Source: CALRWV02 sp943371965 (GTDB taxonomy: Bacteria > Bacteroidota > JABWAT01). Taken from it: a stretch of DNA of 64,000 bases. Shown in pieces: positions 54,491-63,937 of the stretch. The position numbers and the translations under genes were made by a program. The notes beneath the pieces are model-generated. The model saw nothing but the letters and a program-made list of their open reading frames with translations, made no database searches and was not told the origin of the DNA. The stretch's first letter is position 1, and every line of letters begins with the position of its first letter. Location of the stretch: positions 1 to 64,000 of the forward strand of contig CALRWV020000012.1 of assembly GCA_943371965.1 (NCBI GenBank), in the 5' to 3' direction.

Positions 54491-55306
54491 ATGAATCAGT
54501 TGCCAAAAACCAGAAATCACAGATCTGTTTTACGCCGCCAAACCATTTTCTCAAAACAGATAACAAGAAGTTTTCCGTTGAATCCTGTGATGGATATCGC
54601 GGTTTTCAATAAACTTCAGGAATTGGTATTTGCATCATACGGTGAAGCATTGGATCTGTTTATAACAGAAATTGCACCTTATTATTTTATCGATTTCAGC
54701 TACAAGTCACTTCCTGAGCAGGATCACCCTGAACTTATAATTGACAGGAAAGAATTTGAATGGTTTTCAGAGCTTTTTCAGGAACTGATTGTTTTGGGTG
54801 CATCTTTAAGTGATTTTGAAATTCACAGGGCAAAAGACAATTTTTTCAGGTTGATTGATACGCACGAAACCGGGATGAAACATTATGATTCAGATGAAGC
54901 GAAATCAATTATTCATAAAATCTTCATGCAGTCAATGTATCTCAACGGGTTTATTGATGAGATAAACTCGCAGATTAAAATTCCCAGCTACCGGTACCGT
55001 ACAAAAAACGGAATGGTATTAAATTATTCACCTTCACTTCCACTTCAGTCTTTATCTTCAATTATTTGTGAGAAATTTAAAATTTACAACGAGTACGATA
55101 TTAAGATTGTTGATAATTTCTGCGTTTTTTACTGGAATTTGAGAGCTGTACAGTCTGAACTGAAACAGATTGAACTGCTTGAAAAATATATTCAGTCAGC
55201 AACAGTGAAATTGAAAACAGAAACAGTTAATCTGCTTGAAGATATTGGTGATTACATCGAATTTGTCATGTCAGATGATTTTATTCCCGGTGATGACTCT
55301 GAGTGA
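54491..55306 (+). CDS. Unknown protein, 271 aa, mostly helical
   Basis: I do not recognise a family. The product is soluble, with an Arg-rich N-terminal stretch (about 3-28) that may be untranslated if the true start is the Met at residue 34 (MDIAVFNKL). The rest is helical and acidic, with many aromatic residues and an acidic SDDFIPGDDSE end. Codon use matches the neighbours. It precedes the SufS-like gene by 107 bp without an obvious promoter, so they may be cotranscribed. Confidence 0.7.
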   Translation: MNQLPKTRNHRSVLRRQTIFSKQITRSFPLNPVMDIAVFNKLQELVFASYGEALDLFITEIAPYYFIDFSYKSLPEQDHPELIIDRKEFEWFSELFQELIVLGASLSDFEIHRAKDNFFRLIDTHETGMKHYDSDEAKSIIHKIFMQSMYLNGFIDEINSQIKIPSYRYRTKNGMVLNYSPSLPLQSLSSIICEKFKIYNEYDIKIVDNFCVFYWNLRAVQSELKQIELLEKYIQSATVKLKTETVNLLEDIGDYIEFVMSDDFIPGDDSE

Positions 55307-55412
55307 AAACCGGATTTTGACAGACCGCTCCAGTTTATACTTCTGAAGTGGAATTCAACCCAGTTACTTTTAAACGACCAAACAAACTGAAAACCAAATC
55401 AGGAATCCAATC

Positions 55413-56780
55413 ATGTTCGATACTTTAAAAATCAGAAACGACTTTCCGGTAACCCAATTGAAATTTCCGGTATTGGGCGGGAAAGAGGAAAAAACCTTGA
55501 TTTATATGGATCATGGAGCCAGTACACATGCACCAAATCCTGTAATAGATAAGTTTGATAAATTTCTCCGTTCTTATTATGCAAATGTCCACCGTGGAAG
55601 CCATCATCTCAGCATTATGGCAACTGATCTTTTTGACAGTGTGACCAACATCATTTTTGATTTCATTAAAGGGGATAAAGATCAGAACTGCATCTTGTTT
55701 GCGCAGAACACGACTCAGGCGCTTGATATGGCAAGCCACATGGTTGAGCAGATGAGCGGAATTACTCTAACAACTTTAATGGAGCACCATTCAAACGATC
55801 TTCCCCACAGGAGACGTGGAAAAGTCATTCATGTTAATGTTACCGACAATGACGGAACTTTGGATTACGAAGACCTTGAACTGAAAATGAAACTGTATCA
55901 TGTGAAACTGATTGCTGTTACAGGCGCATCAAACGTAACAGGTTATTTTCCTGATATTTACAGAATTGCAAGATTGGCACATTCGTATGGCGCGTTCATT
56001 CTGGTTGACGCGGCACAGCTGATTGCACACAAAGCAATCGATGTAAAACCAAACGACCATCCGGAACATATTGATTTTCTTGCAGCTGCCGGTCATAAAT
56101 CTTATGCACCGATGGGAAGCGGATTTTTATTCGGTCCCAAAAAAATATTCAACACAGCGCCACCTTACATACCGGGTGGTGGAACTGTAATTTATGTAAC
56201 TGAAAAAGATGCTTTGTTTGATCATGCACCAGACCGTCATCAGGGCGGAACACCTAACATTCCGGGAGCGATTGCGTTGGGCGCTGCATTTCAGTATCTG
56301 AATTCGATTGGTATGGATGAAGTAAGGAAACACGAAAAGGAACTCACACAATATGCGATCGATAAGCTTGATTCCATAAAAGGTGTTATGCTGTACGGAC
56401 CAAAATCTGCAGAAAGAAAAAGCGGAGTTCTCTCATTCAATATTGAAGGTGTTGATCATAAGTTGGTTTCAACTATTCTCAATTATGAATATGCCATCGC
56501 AACAAGAAACGGTTGTTTCTGTGCGCATCCTTATTTGCACAAACTGCTGAATGTTGGAGAAGCCGAATCGAACCAATTGCGTGACAAATTGGCTCGGAAC
56601 GAACGCATCAGTATTCCCGGTGCTGTTAGGGCAACCATCGGGCTTTACAACACAAAAGAAGAAATCGATATTTTATGTGACGCAGTTGAAACAATAGCCA
56701 AACACAAATGGGTTGGAAAATATGAAAAGGATGAGGAACTGGATATGTGTAAAACTTCTTTCTATGAGTTTTCATTATGA
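55413..56780 (+). CDS. Class V aminotransferase, cysteine desulfurase-like (SufS/Csd type)
   Basis: 455 residues. PLP Lys in AAGHKSYAPMG, the LVDAAQLIAHK Asp/Gln pocket and an EHHSNDLP motif identify the class V fold. A Cys pair in RNGCFCAHPY lies where SufS has its persulfide Cys. It is longer than SufS (about 410), with a C-terminal extension. No suf or isc genes are nearby; the downstream ATGA overlap to a DUF2007 gene and glgA is unusual. Cysteine desulfurase activity is likely but not certain. Confidence 0.85.
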   Translation: MFDTLKIRNDFPVTQLKFPVLGGKEEKTLIYMDHGASTHAPNPVIDKFDKFLRSYYANVHRGSHHLSIMATDLFDSVTNIIFDFIKGDKDQNCILFAQNTTQALDMASHMVEQMSGITLTTLMEHHSNDLPHRRRGKVIHVNVTDNDGTLDYEDLELKMKLYHVKLIAVTGASNVTGYFPDIYRIARLAHSYGAFILVDAAQLIAHKAIDVKPNDHPEHIDFLAAAGHKSYAPMGSGFLFGPKKIFNTAPPYIPGGGTVIYVTEKDALFDHAPDRHQGGTPNIPGAIALGAAFQYLNSIGMDEVRKHEKELTQYAIDKLDSIKGVMLYGPKSAERKSGVLSFNIEGVDHKLVSTILNYEYAIATRNGCFCAHPYLHKLLNVGEAESNQLRDKLARNERISIPGAVRATIGLYNTKEEIDILCDAVETIAKHKWVGKYEKDEELDMCKTSFYEFSL

Positions 56781-57013
56781 TAGACGGATTTTCAGTTTTG
56801 AAAACTTACAGTTTTTCACACGAAGCGCATTTGGATCAGGCAAAACTTCTTGATGAAAACATTGATGCGCGTTTAATGGATGAACAGATTTCAAATATAT
56901 ATCAGGGAATTGGTTACGCAGTTGGGATTAAAATTATTGTGCCTGATGAAGAGATCCATAAAGCAAACGATATTCTTGATTCAAATGAAAGTCAGTCACT
57001 TGAGGGGATGTAA
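56777..57013 (+). CDS. DUF2007-family small protein
   Basis: 78 residues, matching the DUF2007 (putative signal-transducing) pattern: VLKTYSFSHEAHLDQAKLLD, then EQISNIYQGIGYAVGIKIIV-type strand and DEEIHKANDIL. Function is unknown. It overlaps the aminotransferase stop by ATGA and ends 5 bp before glgA, so all three are in one operon. Confidence 0.8.
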   Translation: MIDGFSVLKTYSFSHEAHLDQAKLLDENIDARLMDEQISNIYQGIGYAVGIKIIVPDEEIHKANDILDSNESQSLEGM

Positions 57014-57018
57014 TAATC

Positions 57019-58524
57019 ATGGCAAAAAAAATCAGTACAAAGGAAAAATCAAAACTGAAAATTGCAATTGCAGCTTCAGAATCTGTTCCTTATGCAAAGA
57101 CCGGCGGATTGGGTGATGTCATCGGATCACTTCCAAAAGCACTTGATAAATTGGGTTGTGAAATTAAAATATTCCTGCCGAAATATTCTCTGATTGATGA
57201 TGAAATTTTCGGGTTGCGCCCGATTTGGGATATGGGCGAAATTCTGGTTATGGTTGGTGATCACCAGTATTTTGTTCACCTTCATCAGGCAATTCTTCCC
57301 GGAACCAATGTTGAAGTTAATTTTATTGACTGCTCACATTTTTTTGACCGCAGATGGATTTATACAACTGACCCTGATGAAAACGAGAGATTTATTTTAT
57401 TCAACAAAGCGGTTCTAGCTGTTTTGATTAAAATGAAATGGATACCCGATATTCTTCATTGCAATGATTGGCAAACCGGATTGATTCCAGCTTATATCAA
57501 GGAAAATTATCCTCATGACAATCCGTTTGAAAAAACCGCTTCGGTAATGACCATTCACAACATTGCGTACTCCGGAAAATTTGCCCCTGATACAGTTGCA
57601 AAAGCAAACCTGAGTTGGGACAAATATTTTCCCGGTGGTCCCTATGAATTTTTCGACAGTTTTTCTTTTCTGAAAACCGGGTTGGTTTTTGCAGATGTGA
57701 TAAATACTGTAAGTTATACTTATGCAGCAGAAATTCTAACACCTGATTTTGGCGCTGGTCTTCATGGAGTTTTGAATGAACGGAAAGCTGATCTGTACGG
57801 AATTCTAAATGGGGCTGATTATGAAATTTGGAATCCGGAAACAGATAAGTATTTACCGGCAGTTTACTCTTCCGAAAAACTGGCAAACAAAGTAAAAATA
57901 AAAAAAGCACTTCTTGCGAAAATGCGCCTTCCATTCAGTGAAAAACGCCCGGTAATCGGAATTATTTCAAGAATGGTAGATCAGAAAGGTTTTGATCTGG
58001 TTGAGAACGCTTTTCAGCAAATTCTCAAATTGGATGTTCAACTTGTTATACTCGGAAGCGGCGAGGAAAAATACGAATCCATGTTTCAGTGGGCATCCTA
58101 CCAGTATCCCGAAAAAGTTGCAGCATTTATTGGCTTCAATAATGAGCTGTCCCATCTGATAGAGGCCGGTGCAGATATGTTTCTCATGCCGTCTCGGTTT
58201 GAACCCTGCGGATTGAACCAAATCTACAGTTTGAAATATGGAACCGTTCCGATTGTAAGACGAACCGGTGGTTTGGCAGACACAGTCTTTGACTGGGATG
58301 AATTTGAGAAAATAAATCCGGAAAAAGGAACAGGGTTCGTTTTCAGAAATGCAAATCCCTCTGAAATGTATCTGGCGGTAAGACGTGCAGTTTCAGCTTT
58401 CAATGATAAACCAACCTGGAAAAAAATCATGAAGAACGGCATGAAAATGGATTATTCATGGGATCAGTCGGCAATAAAATATATTGAATTGTACAGGACT
58501 GCTATTAAGAAGAGAAGAAAATAG
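57019..58524 (+). CDS. glgA: Glycogen synthase (GT5)
   Basis: 501 residues with a GT-B fold: ADP-glucose binding AKTGGLGDVIGSLPKAL (KxGGL), HCNDWQTGLIP, SYTYAAEI and GAGLHGVLN in the N-domain, then IISRMVDQKGFDL and the C-terminal EPCGLNQIYSLKYGTVPIVRRTGGL. It transfers glucose from ADP-glucose to glycogen. No glgB, glgC or glgP in the window. Confidence 0.95.
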   Translation: MAKKISTKEKSKLKIAIAASESVPYAKTGGLGDVIGSLPKALDKLGCEIKIFLPKYSLIDDEIFGLRPIWDMGEILVMVGDHQYFVHLHQAILPGTNVEVNFIDCSHFFDRRWIYTTDPDENERFILFNKAVLAVLIKMKWIPDILHCNDWQTGLIPAYIKENYPHDNPFEKTASVMTIHNIAYSGKFAPDTVAKANLSWDKYFPGGPYEFFDSFSFLKTGLVFADVINTVSYTYAAEILTPDFGAGLHGVLNERKADLYGILNGADYEIWNPETDKYLPAVYSSEKLANKVKIKKALLAKMRLPFSEKRPVIGIISRMVDQKGFDLVENAFQQILKLDVQLVILGSGEEKYESMFQWASYQYPEKVAAFIGFNNELSHLIEAGADMFLMPSRFEPCGLNQIYSLKYGTVPIVRRTGGLADTVFDWDEFEKINPEKGTGFVFRNANPSEMYLAVRRAVSAFNDKPTWKKIMKNGMKMDYSWDQSAIKYIELYRTAIKKRRK

Positions 58525-58651
58525 TACAGCAAAAAGATTCTCGGTCTAAAACAGATTAATCGGTTTTTCATTTTACCGCTGATCATAAATTTCTTTTGGT
58601 TGATTTCAGGACATGTTACTTTTAATTCCAAAAATCAAGAATTAATCACCT

Positions 58652-61186
58652 ATGACCCCAACTTTTTTTGAACGCTATCCACTCATATATAAAATATCAA
58701 TTCTGGTGTATGCGGTTTTTACCGTTATTGTTGTTTTTGCCGATTCCTATTTTGCCGGTTCAAGAGTTACCGATGAAAATGTTTTTGCTGGAACCACACC
58801 CAAAATTGTTGTCACGGTAGTCAACGAAGGCGGCGCAAGTGATCGTGCGGGAATGCTCGTTGGAGATACCATTTATTCAATCAACGGTAAGACTTTCCTG
58901 AACGCCCAAGATGCTGACAGAATTCTCCGCGAATCGGCACCGGGCTCAATTATGGATTACGGAATCATCCGCGGAAATCAGAAGCTGATTCTGAAGGTTC
59001 AGGCTGCAAGATTGGGTATTAATGCAAACACTGTAATTGGATTAATCAGTTTTCTGCTGTTTCTTGCTGTCGGTTTGTATATCGGACTTGTTAGGTCAAA
59101 CGAAAAAGGCGCACGGATTCTTTCGTGGGCGCTGGTGCTTCTTTCCCCTCTTGTCACGGTAATTACCGGAGGAAGAGGAGTTAACGGAATACCACTTCTT
59201 ATTATTGTCAGTGGAGCATTTTTCTTTGGGTTCCCGCTCAATACTTATGCTGAATTATTTATCCCTGAAAAAGATTCATATTTCAGGAAAGCCAGAGTTG
59301 TTGTTCTTACTTCGCTGGGTCTCTCAATTGTCAGTTTTATTTTAACATGGTCATGGATAATATTCAATGTTCCTCGTCTTAATATTGAAAAAACCGGTTT
59401 GCTGAGTGTTCCGCTTACTATTCCTTTAGTAATTTTAATGTATATTATTACAAATCTTGTTGTTTCAAAATTCATGCGTGACAAAACATCAAATAAATAT
59501 TTATCTCCAGTAGGAAACTCCTGGGCAATTTTTGGATTTTCAATAGGAGTTTTTCTTACAGCAGGAAACTACTTTAACCCGATATATTTTTATGGTTTGA
59601 TTTTGACGGCTGCACCTCCTGTTGCCTGGTTTTACCTGATGACAACACACCGTTTGTTTGGAATCAATATCCCAATCAAGCGGTCAATTCAGTATTCAGT
59701 TTTCAACGTCTTTTTCTGGATTTTTCTGGTCATTTTTTATTTCTGGTTTTTAAATCTGATTTCAAATATTACTTTGGGAGATGTCGGTTTCCGCTTTACT
59801 CCAACAGCCCTTGAAATCGGTGATAAAGATGCAAAAGGATTTACCGACCGTCCTCTTTTTATTCTGCTGGGAATTATTTCCTTTGTTCTGATCCTGCAAA
59901 TTAAAAAACGCGGACAGAAAATTCTGAAACAACTTTTCTTCAAAGAAGATTATGACTACAAAAATGCAGTATCAGAAGTATCCGAGCTGATTGCTACCAA
60001 TATTACTGTTGATACATTGCTGGCTGCACTTTCTTCTGAGTTGAAATTGATTCTGAAATTGAAAGGTGTTGCCGTTTTTATCAATGAATCCGGAAAATCG
60101 GTTTTGAAATCATTCAACAGTCTGGATGAAAAGAAATTGAATGAAATTGACGGAACTGAACTTTATCAGAATCTTGAAAAACTGAAACATCCTACTGGAA
60201 TTGAAAAAACATCGCTTGAAAATCTGTTCAAAAAAGCTGAGGTGCAGTTTATTGTTCCGCTGATTATCAAGGACAAAATGATCGGCGCAATTCTGTTGGG
60301 CGAAAAATATTCTGAGACTGCCTACAAACAGGCAGATATCACTTTTGTTGAATCACTGTCACGCCAGATTGCAGTTGCCATTGAAAACTCACGTCTTTCA
60401 GATGATGCCAGAAAAAGTGATCTGATTAAACGCGATCTTGAACTGGCAAAAAAAATTCAAATGAATCTGCTTCCTTCCAAAACGCCTTCTATTGGGGGAT
60501 TGCAGATTACGGGTTCTTACATTCCGGCAAATGAAGTTGGCGGTGATTATTACGATTTTCTTACTCCGATTCTGAATCTGAATTCTGAGCCTAACAAAGT
60601 AACGGTTGTTGTGGGTGATGTTGCCGGAAAAGGAATTTCGGCTTCATTGTATATGTCTCGCGTTCAGGGAATTATCCGCTCATTGTACCACACCGGAAAT
60701 TTTTCACCAAAGGCATTGCTCTCACATGCAAACGAACTCATTTATTCCGTTGCTGACCGTAAATCATTTATTACAATGGTCTGTGCTGAATTTGAAATGA
60801 AAGAACGGATTATGACATTTTCACGCGCCGGTCATTTACCGATTCTTCATTATTCCGCAGCCGATAAAAAATGCAATCAATTAACATCTATTGGATTTGC
60901 GTTGGGAATGCGGGTTGCATCTTCGTTCAATGAAGTGCTGGGTGAAGAAAAAGTAAATTTTGGAATGGGTGATATTTTTGTTCTCTATTCGGATGGAATT
61001 TCTGAAGCCATGAACACCGCAAAAGGTGAATACGGTTTTGACAGGTTGGAAGAAATTGTAATCTCAAACTGTGCCTACAATTCCGAATTGATTCTGAAAT
61101 CAATCGAAACCGATCTGATTTCGTTTGTAGGAGAAGCAGAACCAAGTGATGACATTACGTTGGTGGTGGTGAAGATTAGTAGTTGA
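58652..61186 (+). CDS. PDZ - multi-membrane - GAF - SpoIIE phosphatase sensor protein
   Basis: 844 residues. One N-terminal membrane helix (about 10-33), a periplasmic PDZ-like domain (about 45-115: GASDRAGMLVGDTIYSING), then about eight membrane segments (about 125-425). A cytoplasmic GAF domain (about 440-595) leads to a SpoIIE/PP2C domain with NEVGGDYYDF, VVGDVAGKGISASLYMSR, LYSDGISEAMN and SDDITLVVV. The layout suggests a membrane sensor whose output is dephosphorylation of a STAS anti-anti-sigma protein. No kinase or STAS gene is adjacent, so its partner is elsewhere. Confidence 0.9.
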   Translation: MTPTFFERYPLIYKISILVYAVFTVIVVFADSYFAGSRVTDENVFAGTTPKIVVTVVNEGGASDRAGMLVGDTIYSINGKTFLNAQDADRILRESAPGSIMDYGIIRGNQKLILKVQAARLGINANTVIGLISFLLFLAVGLYIGLVRSNEKGARILSWALVLLSPLVTVITGGRGVNGIPLLIIVSGAFFFGFPLNTYAELFIPEKDSYFRKARVVVLTSLGLSIVSFILTWSWIIFNVPRLNIEKTGLLSVPLTIPLVILMYIITNLVVSKFMRDKTSNKYLSPVGNSWAIFGFSIGVFLTAGNYFNPIYFYGLILTAAPPVAWFYLMTTHRLFGINIPIKRSIQYSVFNVFFWIFLVIFYFWFLNLISNITLGDVGFRFTPTALEIGDKDAKGFTDRPLFILLGIISFVLILQIKKRGQKILKQLFFKEDYDYKNAVSEVSELIATNITVDTLLAALSSELKLILKLKGVAVFINESGKSVLKSFNSLDEKKLNEIDGTELYQNLEKLKHPTGIEKTSLENLFKKAEVQFIVPLIIKDKMIGAILLGEKYSETAYKQADITFVESLSRQIAVAIENSRLSDDARKSDLIKRDLELAKKIQMNLLPSKTPSIGGLQITGSYIPANEVGGDYYDFLTPILNLNSEPNKVTVVVGDVAGKGISASLYMSRVQGIIRSLYHTGNFSPKALLSHANELIYSVADRKSFITMVCAEFEMKERIMTFSRAGHLPILHYSAADKKCNQLTSIGFALGMRVASSFNEVLGEEKVNFGMGDIFVLYSDGISEAMNTAKGEYGFDRLEEIVISNCAYNSELILKSIETDLISFVGEAEPSDDITLVVVKISS

Positions 61187-61231
61187 TGGGAAATTAAAAA
61201 GGCAATTAAATTATAAATAATAGTATGAAAA

Positions 61232-61888
61232 TCAACTTTCTTTGAATTTATTTCCTTCCAAATAAATTTCGAAATTTATTTCAAGATTTAAATTATTCAA
61301 TCTCCTGATACTTTCTTTCTCAATTGTTGGACCACCAATCATTCCGTTGCCATTGTGAAAATAAAGTACGGCTTGAATATAACCATTAGCCTTTTCAACT
61401 AGCAGCCTGATTCCTTCAGTGTCCTGCTCCAAAAAATCGAGTAACTTTTTCAATTTGTCTTCAAACTCGTCTGGTTCCGGGTTAGGCTGAAATTCCAAAG
61501 AACTGAAAGAAATATTTAATTTCCCTTGTTTTTTTGGATCACCCTTATTCCAACTTTGAGTTGGTGTTAACTTTGTCATTGATTTAAGTTGGAATTCTGA
61601 AAGAAGATCAGAAGTAGCGCGGAAGTAAATATTATTGTTTGGTTCGGTGCCAAAGCCTACAACTTCTTTTGTTGATGGGTCTAAATAAACTGCGAAGTAA
61701 AATTTCTGATCTTGAACAGGTAAATACGCGATAAATAATTTATTAGTCCTCTCTTTATCAATTCTTTCAATTATTGGTTTGTTTCCGACAAAAATGGGAT
61801 TGTGAATATTAAGATACTGTTGAGTTACATCAAGTGTTTGGTCTCGTATTTCATTTTCCACGATTTCAATTATTTGGTTATCTGTCAT
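61232..61888 (-). CDS. DUF4279-like protein
   Basis: 218 residues. The middle and C-terminal parts match the DUF4279 plan: a LTPTQSWNKGDPKK motif, then FEDKLKKLLDFLEQ and a final pair of strands ending INFEIYL. The N-terminal 90 residues precede that domain and resemble a small alpha/beta unit. DUF4279 proteins often appear as immunity or accessory proteins; no toxin gene is beside this one. It converges with the phosphatase gene. Confidence 0.65.
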   Translation of the reverse strand: MTDNQIIEIVENEIRDQTLDVTQQYLNIHNPIFVGNKPIIERIDKERTNKLFIAYLPVQDQKFYFAVYLDPSTKEVVGFGTEPNNNIYFRATSDLLSEFQLKSMTKLTPTQSWNKGDPKKQGKLNISFSSLEFQPNPEPDEFEDKLKKLLDFLEQDTEGIRLLVEKANGYIQAVLYFHNGNGMIGGPTIEKESIRRLNNLNLEINFEIYLEGNKFKES

Positions 61889-61910
61889 TTTTTCTCAACT
61901 CTATTTTTGA

Positions 61911-62369
61911 TCATATTCCAATCTCATCTCCAACCCTAACAACTCCATCACTCAAGACATCAGCACGTAAACCGCCACGGTGAATGAGTCCCTTTCGGAT
62001 TCCTTCTTTGGCTGTCAGTTTTTCGAGATGACCACAGGGTTCGCACAACTTCACACCTTTTAAAGTTATGTCACCAACCTTAAATGTTTTTCCAACCAGA
62101 TGATTCAATGCAATTCCCTGAGTTACAAGGTTCCGTCTGTGTTCACCGGGTTCAATTGAAATTCCATAATCACGTTCCAATGCCTCAAGTGCTTCCGATT
62201 CAATCAGAGTGATATTTCTGCCTTCAGTAGATTTTGCAGAAAACGTTCCAGCTTTTGAAAAGTAACGGTCGCCTTCAATTCCCAAACCGGCAGCAACTTC
62301 AACAAAACTCATCGATTGCAACGGTTTTGCTTTTTCAGGAGAAATATAAATGGAAAGAATTATTGCCAT
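61911..62369 (-). CDS. MOSC-domain protein
   Basis: 152 residues: a single beta-rich MOSC domain with GLGIEGDRYFSKAGTFS, HRRNLVTQGIALN, and the conserved Cys in LCEPCGHLEKL that would bind molybdenum cofactor sulfide. Stand-alone MOSC proteins act in N-hydroxylated compound reduction or cofactor sulfur transfer. No partner reductase is adjacent. Confidence 0.88.
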   Translation of the reverse strand: MAIILSIYISPEKAKPLQSMSFVEVAAGLGIEGDRYFSKAGTFSAKSTEGRNITLIESEALEALERDYGISIEPGEHRRNLVTQGIALNHLVGKTFKVGDITLKGVKLCEPCGHLEKLTAKEGIRKGLIHRGGLRADVLSDGVVRVGDEIGI

Positions 62370-62413
62370 AGAATGTTAATAGAAATTGATTGTGCTATAA
62401 AACAAAAAAGTTT

Positions 62414-62513
62414 GTCATGCTGAATGGAATGAAGCATCTCAATGCTAATCGGGTTTCAATTTAGCTGATGTGCATTGAGATTCTTCACTCCGCTGTTGCT
62501 CGTTCAGAATGAC
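62414..62513. repeat. 100-bp palindromic intergenic element, copy 2
   Basis: Ends GTCATGCTGAA (62414-62424) and TTCAGAATGAC (62503-62513), one mismatch; inner arms GAAGCATCTCAATG (62431-62444) and CATTGAGATTCTTC (62473-62486). Same plan as 13048-13155. It lies between the MOSC and dioxygenase genes. Confidence 0.7.
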
Positions 62514-62551
62514 ACGCATTATATTCTCTGCGCCTTAACGGTAAAACGAAT

Positions 62552-63328
62552 TTAACCGATCTGAACCGCTCTCATTGAAATGGATTTGTGTTCATAACCT
62601 TCAATCGGGAAAGTTATGTTTTCATCCGCATCTGCAAGTCCCAAAATATAAAGCAGCGGATAAAAATGATCCGGAGTTGGAATCGAATATAAAGCTGAAT
62701 TACCCAACAGTTTGTAATTGGCAAGTTCTGAAAACCGGCGCTCGGTCATCAGTTTTTTTGAGAGTTCATCAAACTCCACATTCCAGTCAAACGGAACTGC
62801 ATCTTTGTTGTAAAAATCGGCAGCTCTCAAATTATGGACAATATTTCCGCTTCCCAAAACAAGAATATCTTCATCGCGCAGATAGGACAATGCTTTTCCG
62901 AGTTGAAGATGATAGTCGCCAGGTTTATTGTAATCAATGCTGATTTGTAAAGTTGGAATGTCAGCTTTCGGATACATGTGGTGAAGAACAGTCCATGCGC
63001 CGTGGTCAAATCCCATTTCAGAATCCGGTTGGGCAGGAACTGCATTTAAGTGCTGGATAATATTTTCAGCAAGTTCAGAAGAACCGGCTGCAGGATATTT
63101 GATCTGATACAATTCTTTTGGAAATCCCGAAAAATCATAAATGGTTTCCGGTGTGTTTGAAGTTGCAGCATAAGTACCATCAGTTAACCAATGAGCAGAA
63201 ACAACTACGATTGCTTTTGGTTTTGGAAGGTCAACTCCGATTTTCTGAAGAGATTTGGTGAATGTGTTATCGGCAATAACATTCATGGGAGAACCATGAC
63301 CGATAAAGAGTGCGGGAAATTTTTTCAT
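62552..63328 (-). CDS. DODA-type extradiol aromatic ring-opening dioxygenase (YgiD-like)
   Basis: 258 residues. LigB-fold metal ligands are visible: the N-terminal IGHGSPMNV His, SAHWL and a later LGSGNIVHNL His, with GFDHGAWTVLHHMYP. Family members cleave catechols such as DOPA extradiol with Zn/Fe. Natural substrate unknown. The MarR gene on the same strand is 105 bp away and may regulate it. Confidence 0.92.
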   Translation of the reverse strand: MKKFPALFIGHGSPMNVIADNTFTKSLQKIGVDLPKPKAIVVVSAHWLTDGTYAATSNTPETIYDFSGFPKELYQIKYPAAGSSELAENIIQHLNAVPAQPDSEMGFDHGAWTVLHHMYPKADIPTLQISIDYNKPGDYHLQLGKALSYLRDEDILVLGSGNIVHNLRAADFYNKDAVPFDWNVEFDELSKKLMTERRFSELANYKLLGNSALYSIPTPDHFYPLLYILGLADADENITFPIEGYEHKSISMRAVQIG

Positions 63329-63356
63329 GATTGGTGGTTTCTGTTAGGTCGGCTCT

Positions 63357-63420
63357 GTCATTGTGAATGTACTCATGAAGCAATCTCAATATTCATAAAT
63401 ACAGTCCCGATTCATCGGGA
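63357..63420. repeat. Partial palindromic intergenic element, copy 3
   Basis: Begins GTCATTGTGAATG (63357 on), then a GAAGCAATCTCAAT arm like the other copies, and ends with TCCCGA-TTCA-TCGGGA (63405-63420). The distal arm is missing, so this copy is truncated. Confidence 0.6.
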
Positions 63421-63433
63421 GACAAAAACAAAT

Positions 63434-63889
63434 TCAGTAATTTCTGATTTTATCGAGCAAATCATTCAACTGTTTTGCTTCGTCTTCAGAGATTCCTTTA
63501 ATAATTTCGTCCTGTTTTTTACTGTTGATATCAATTTCAGCAAGGACAGAAAGTCCTTTTTCAGAAATAAAAATATTGACAGCTCTTCTGTCGTCAGGAC
63601 AGGTATGGCGTTCAACCAATTCCTTTGCTAATAAGCGGTCAATCATTCTTGAAACATCGGAGTTTTTGTCAATCATCCGGTCTTTCAGCAAATTGACGGA
63701 TGCAGGATTTGGCTGCTGTCCTCTCAGAATCCGCAAAATATTATATTGCTGCTGTGAAATTCCGTAAGGCTTGAGAAAGGATTGAAACTGATCGGAAAGC
63801 CAGTTGGAAGTGAAGGATAGATTGACTGAAACCCGTTCGTATTCGTTGCGGAATTTCTTGGTTTGCTTGATTGCTTCTTCAATATTCAT
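63434..63889 (-). CDS. MarR-family transcriptional regulator
   Basis: 151 residues. Winged HTH with ISQQQYNILRIL, DRMIDKNSDVSRMIDRLL (recognition helix) and a wing VERHTCPDDRRAVNIFIS, flanked by dimerisation helices. Such proteins usually repress a neighbouring stress or catabolic gene in response to phenolic ligands, which fits the adjacent ring-opening dioxygenase. Confidence 0.92.
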   Translation of the reverse strand: MNIEEAIKQTKKFRNEYERVSVNLSFTSNWLSDQFQSFLKPYGISQQQYNILRILRGQQPNPASVNLLKDRMIDKNSDVSRMIDRLLAKELVERHTCPDDRRAVNIFISEKGLSVLAEIDINSKKQDEIIKGISEDEAKQLNDLLDKIRNY

Positions 63890-63937
63890 AGAGTCAGAAA
63901 AACCGATGGCAGTTTTGAAACCACCACCGGCAGATAA

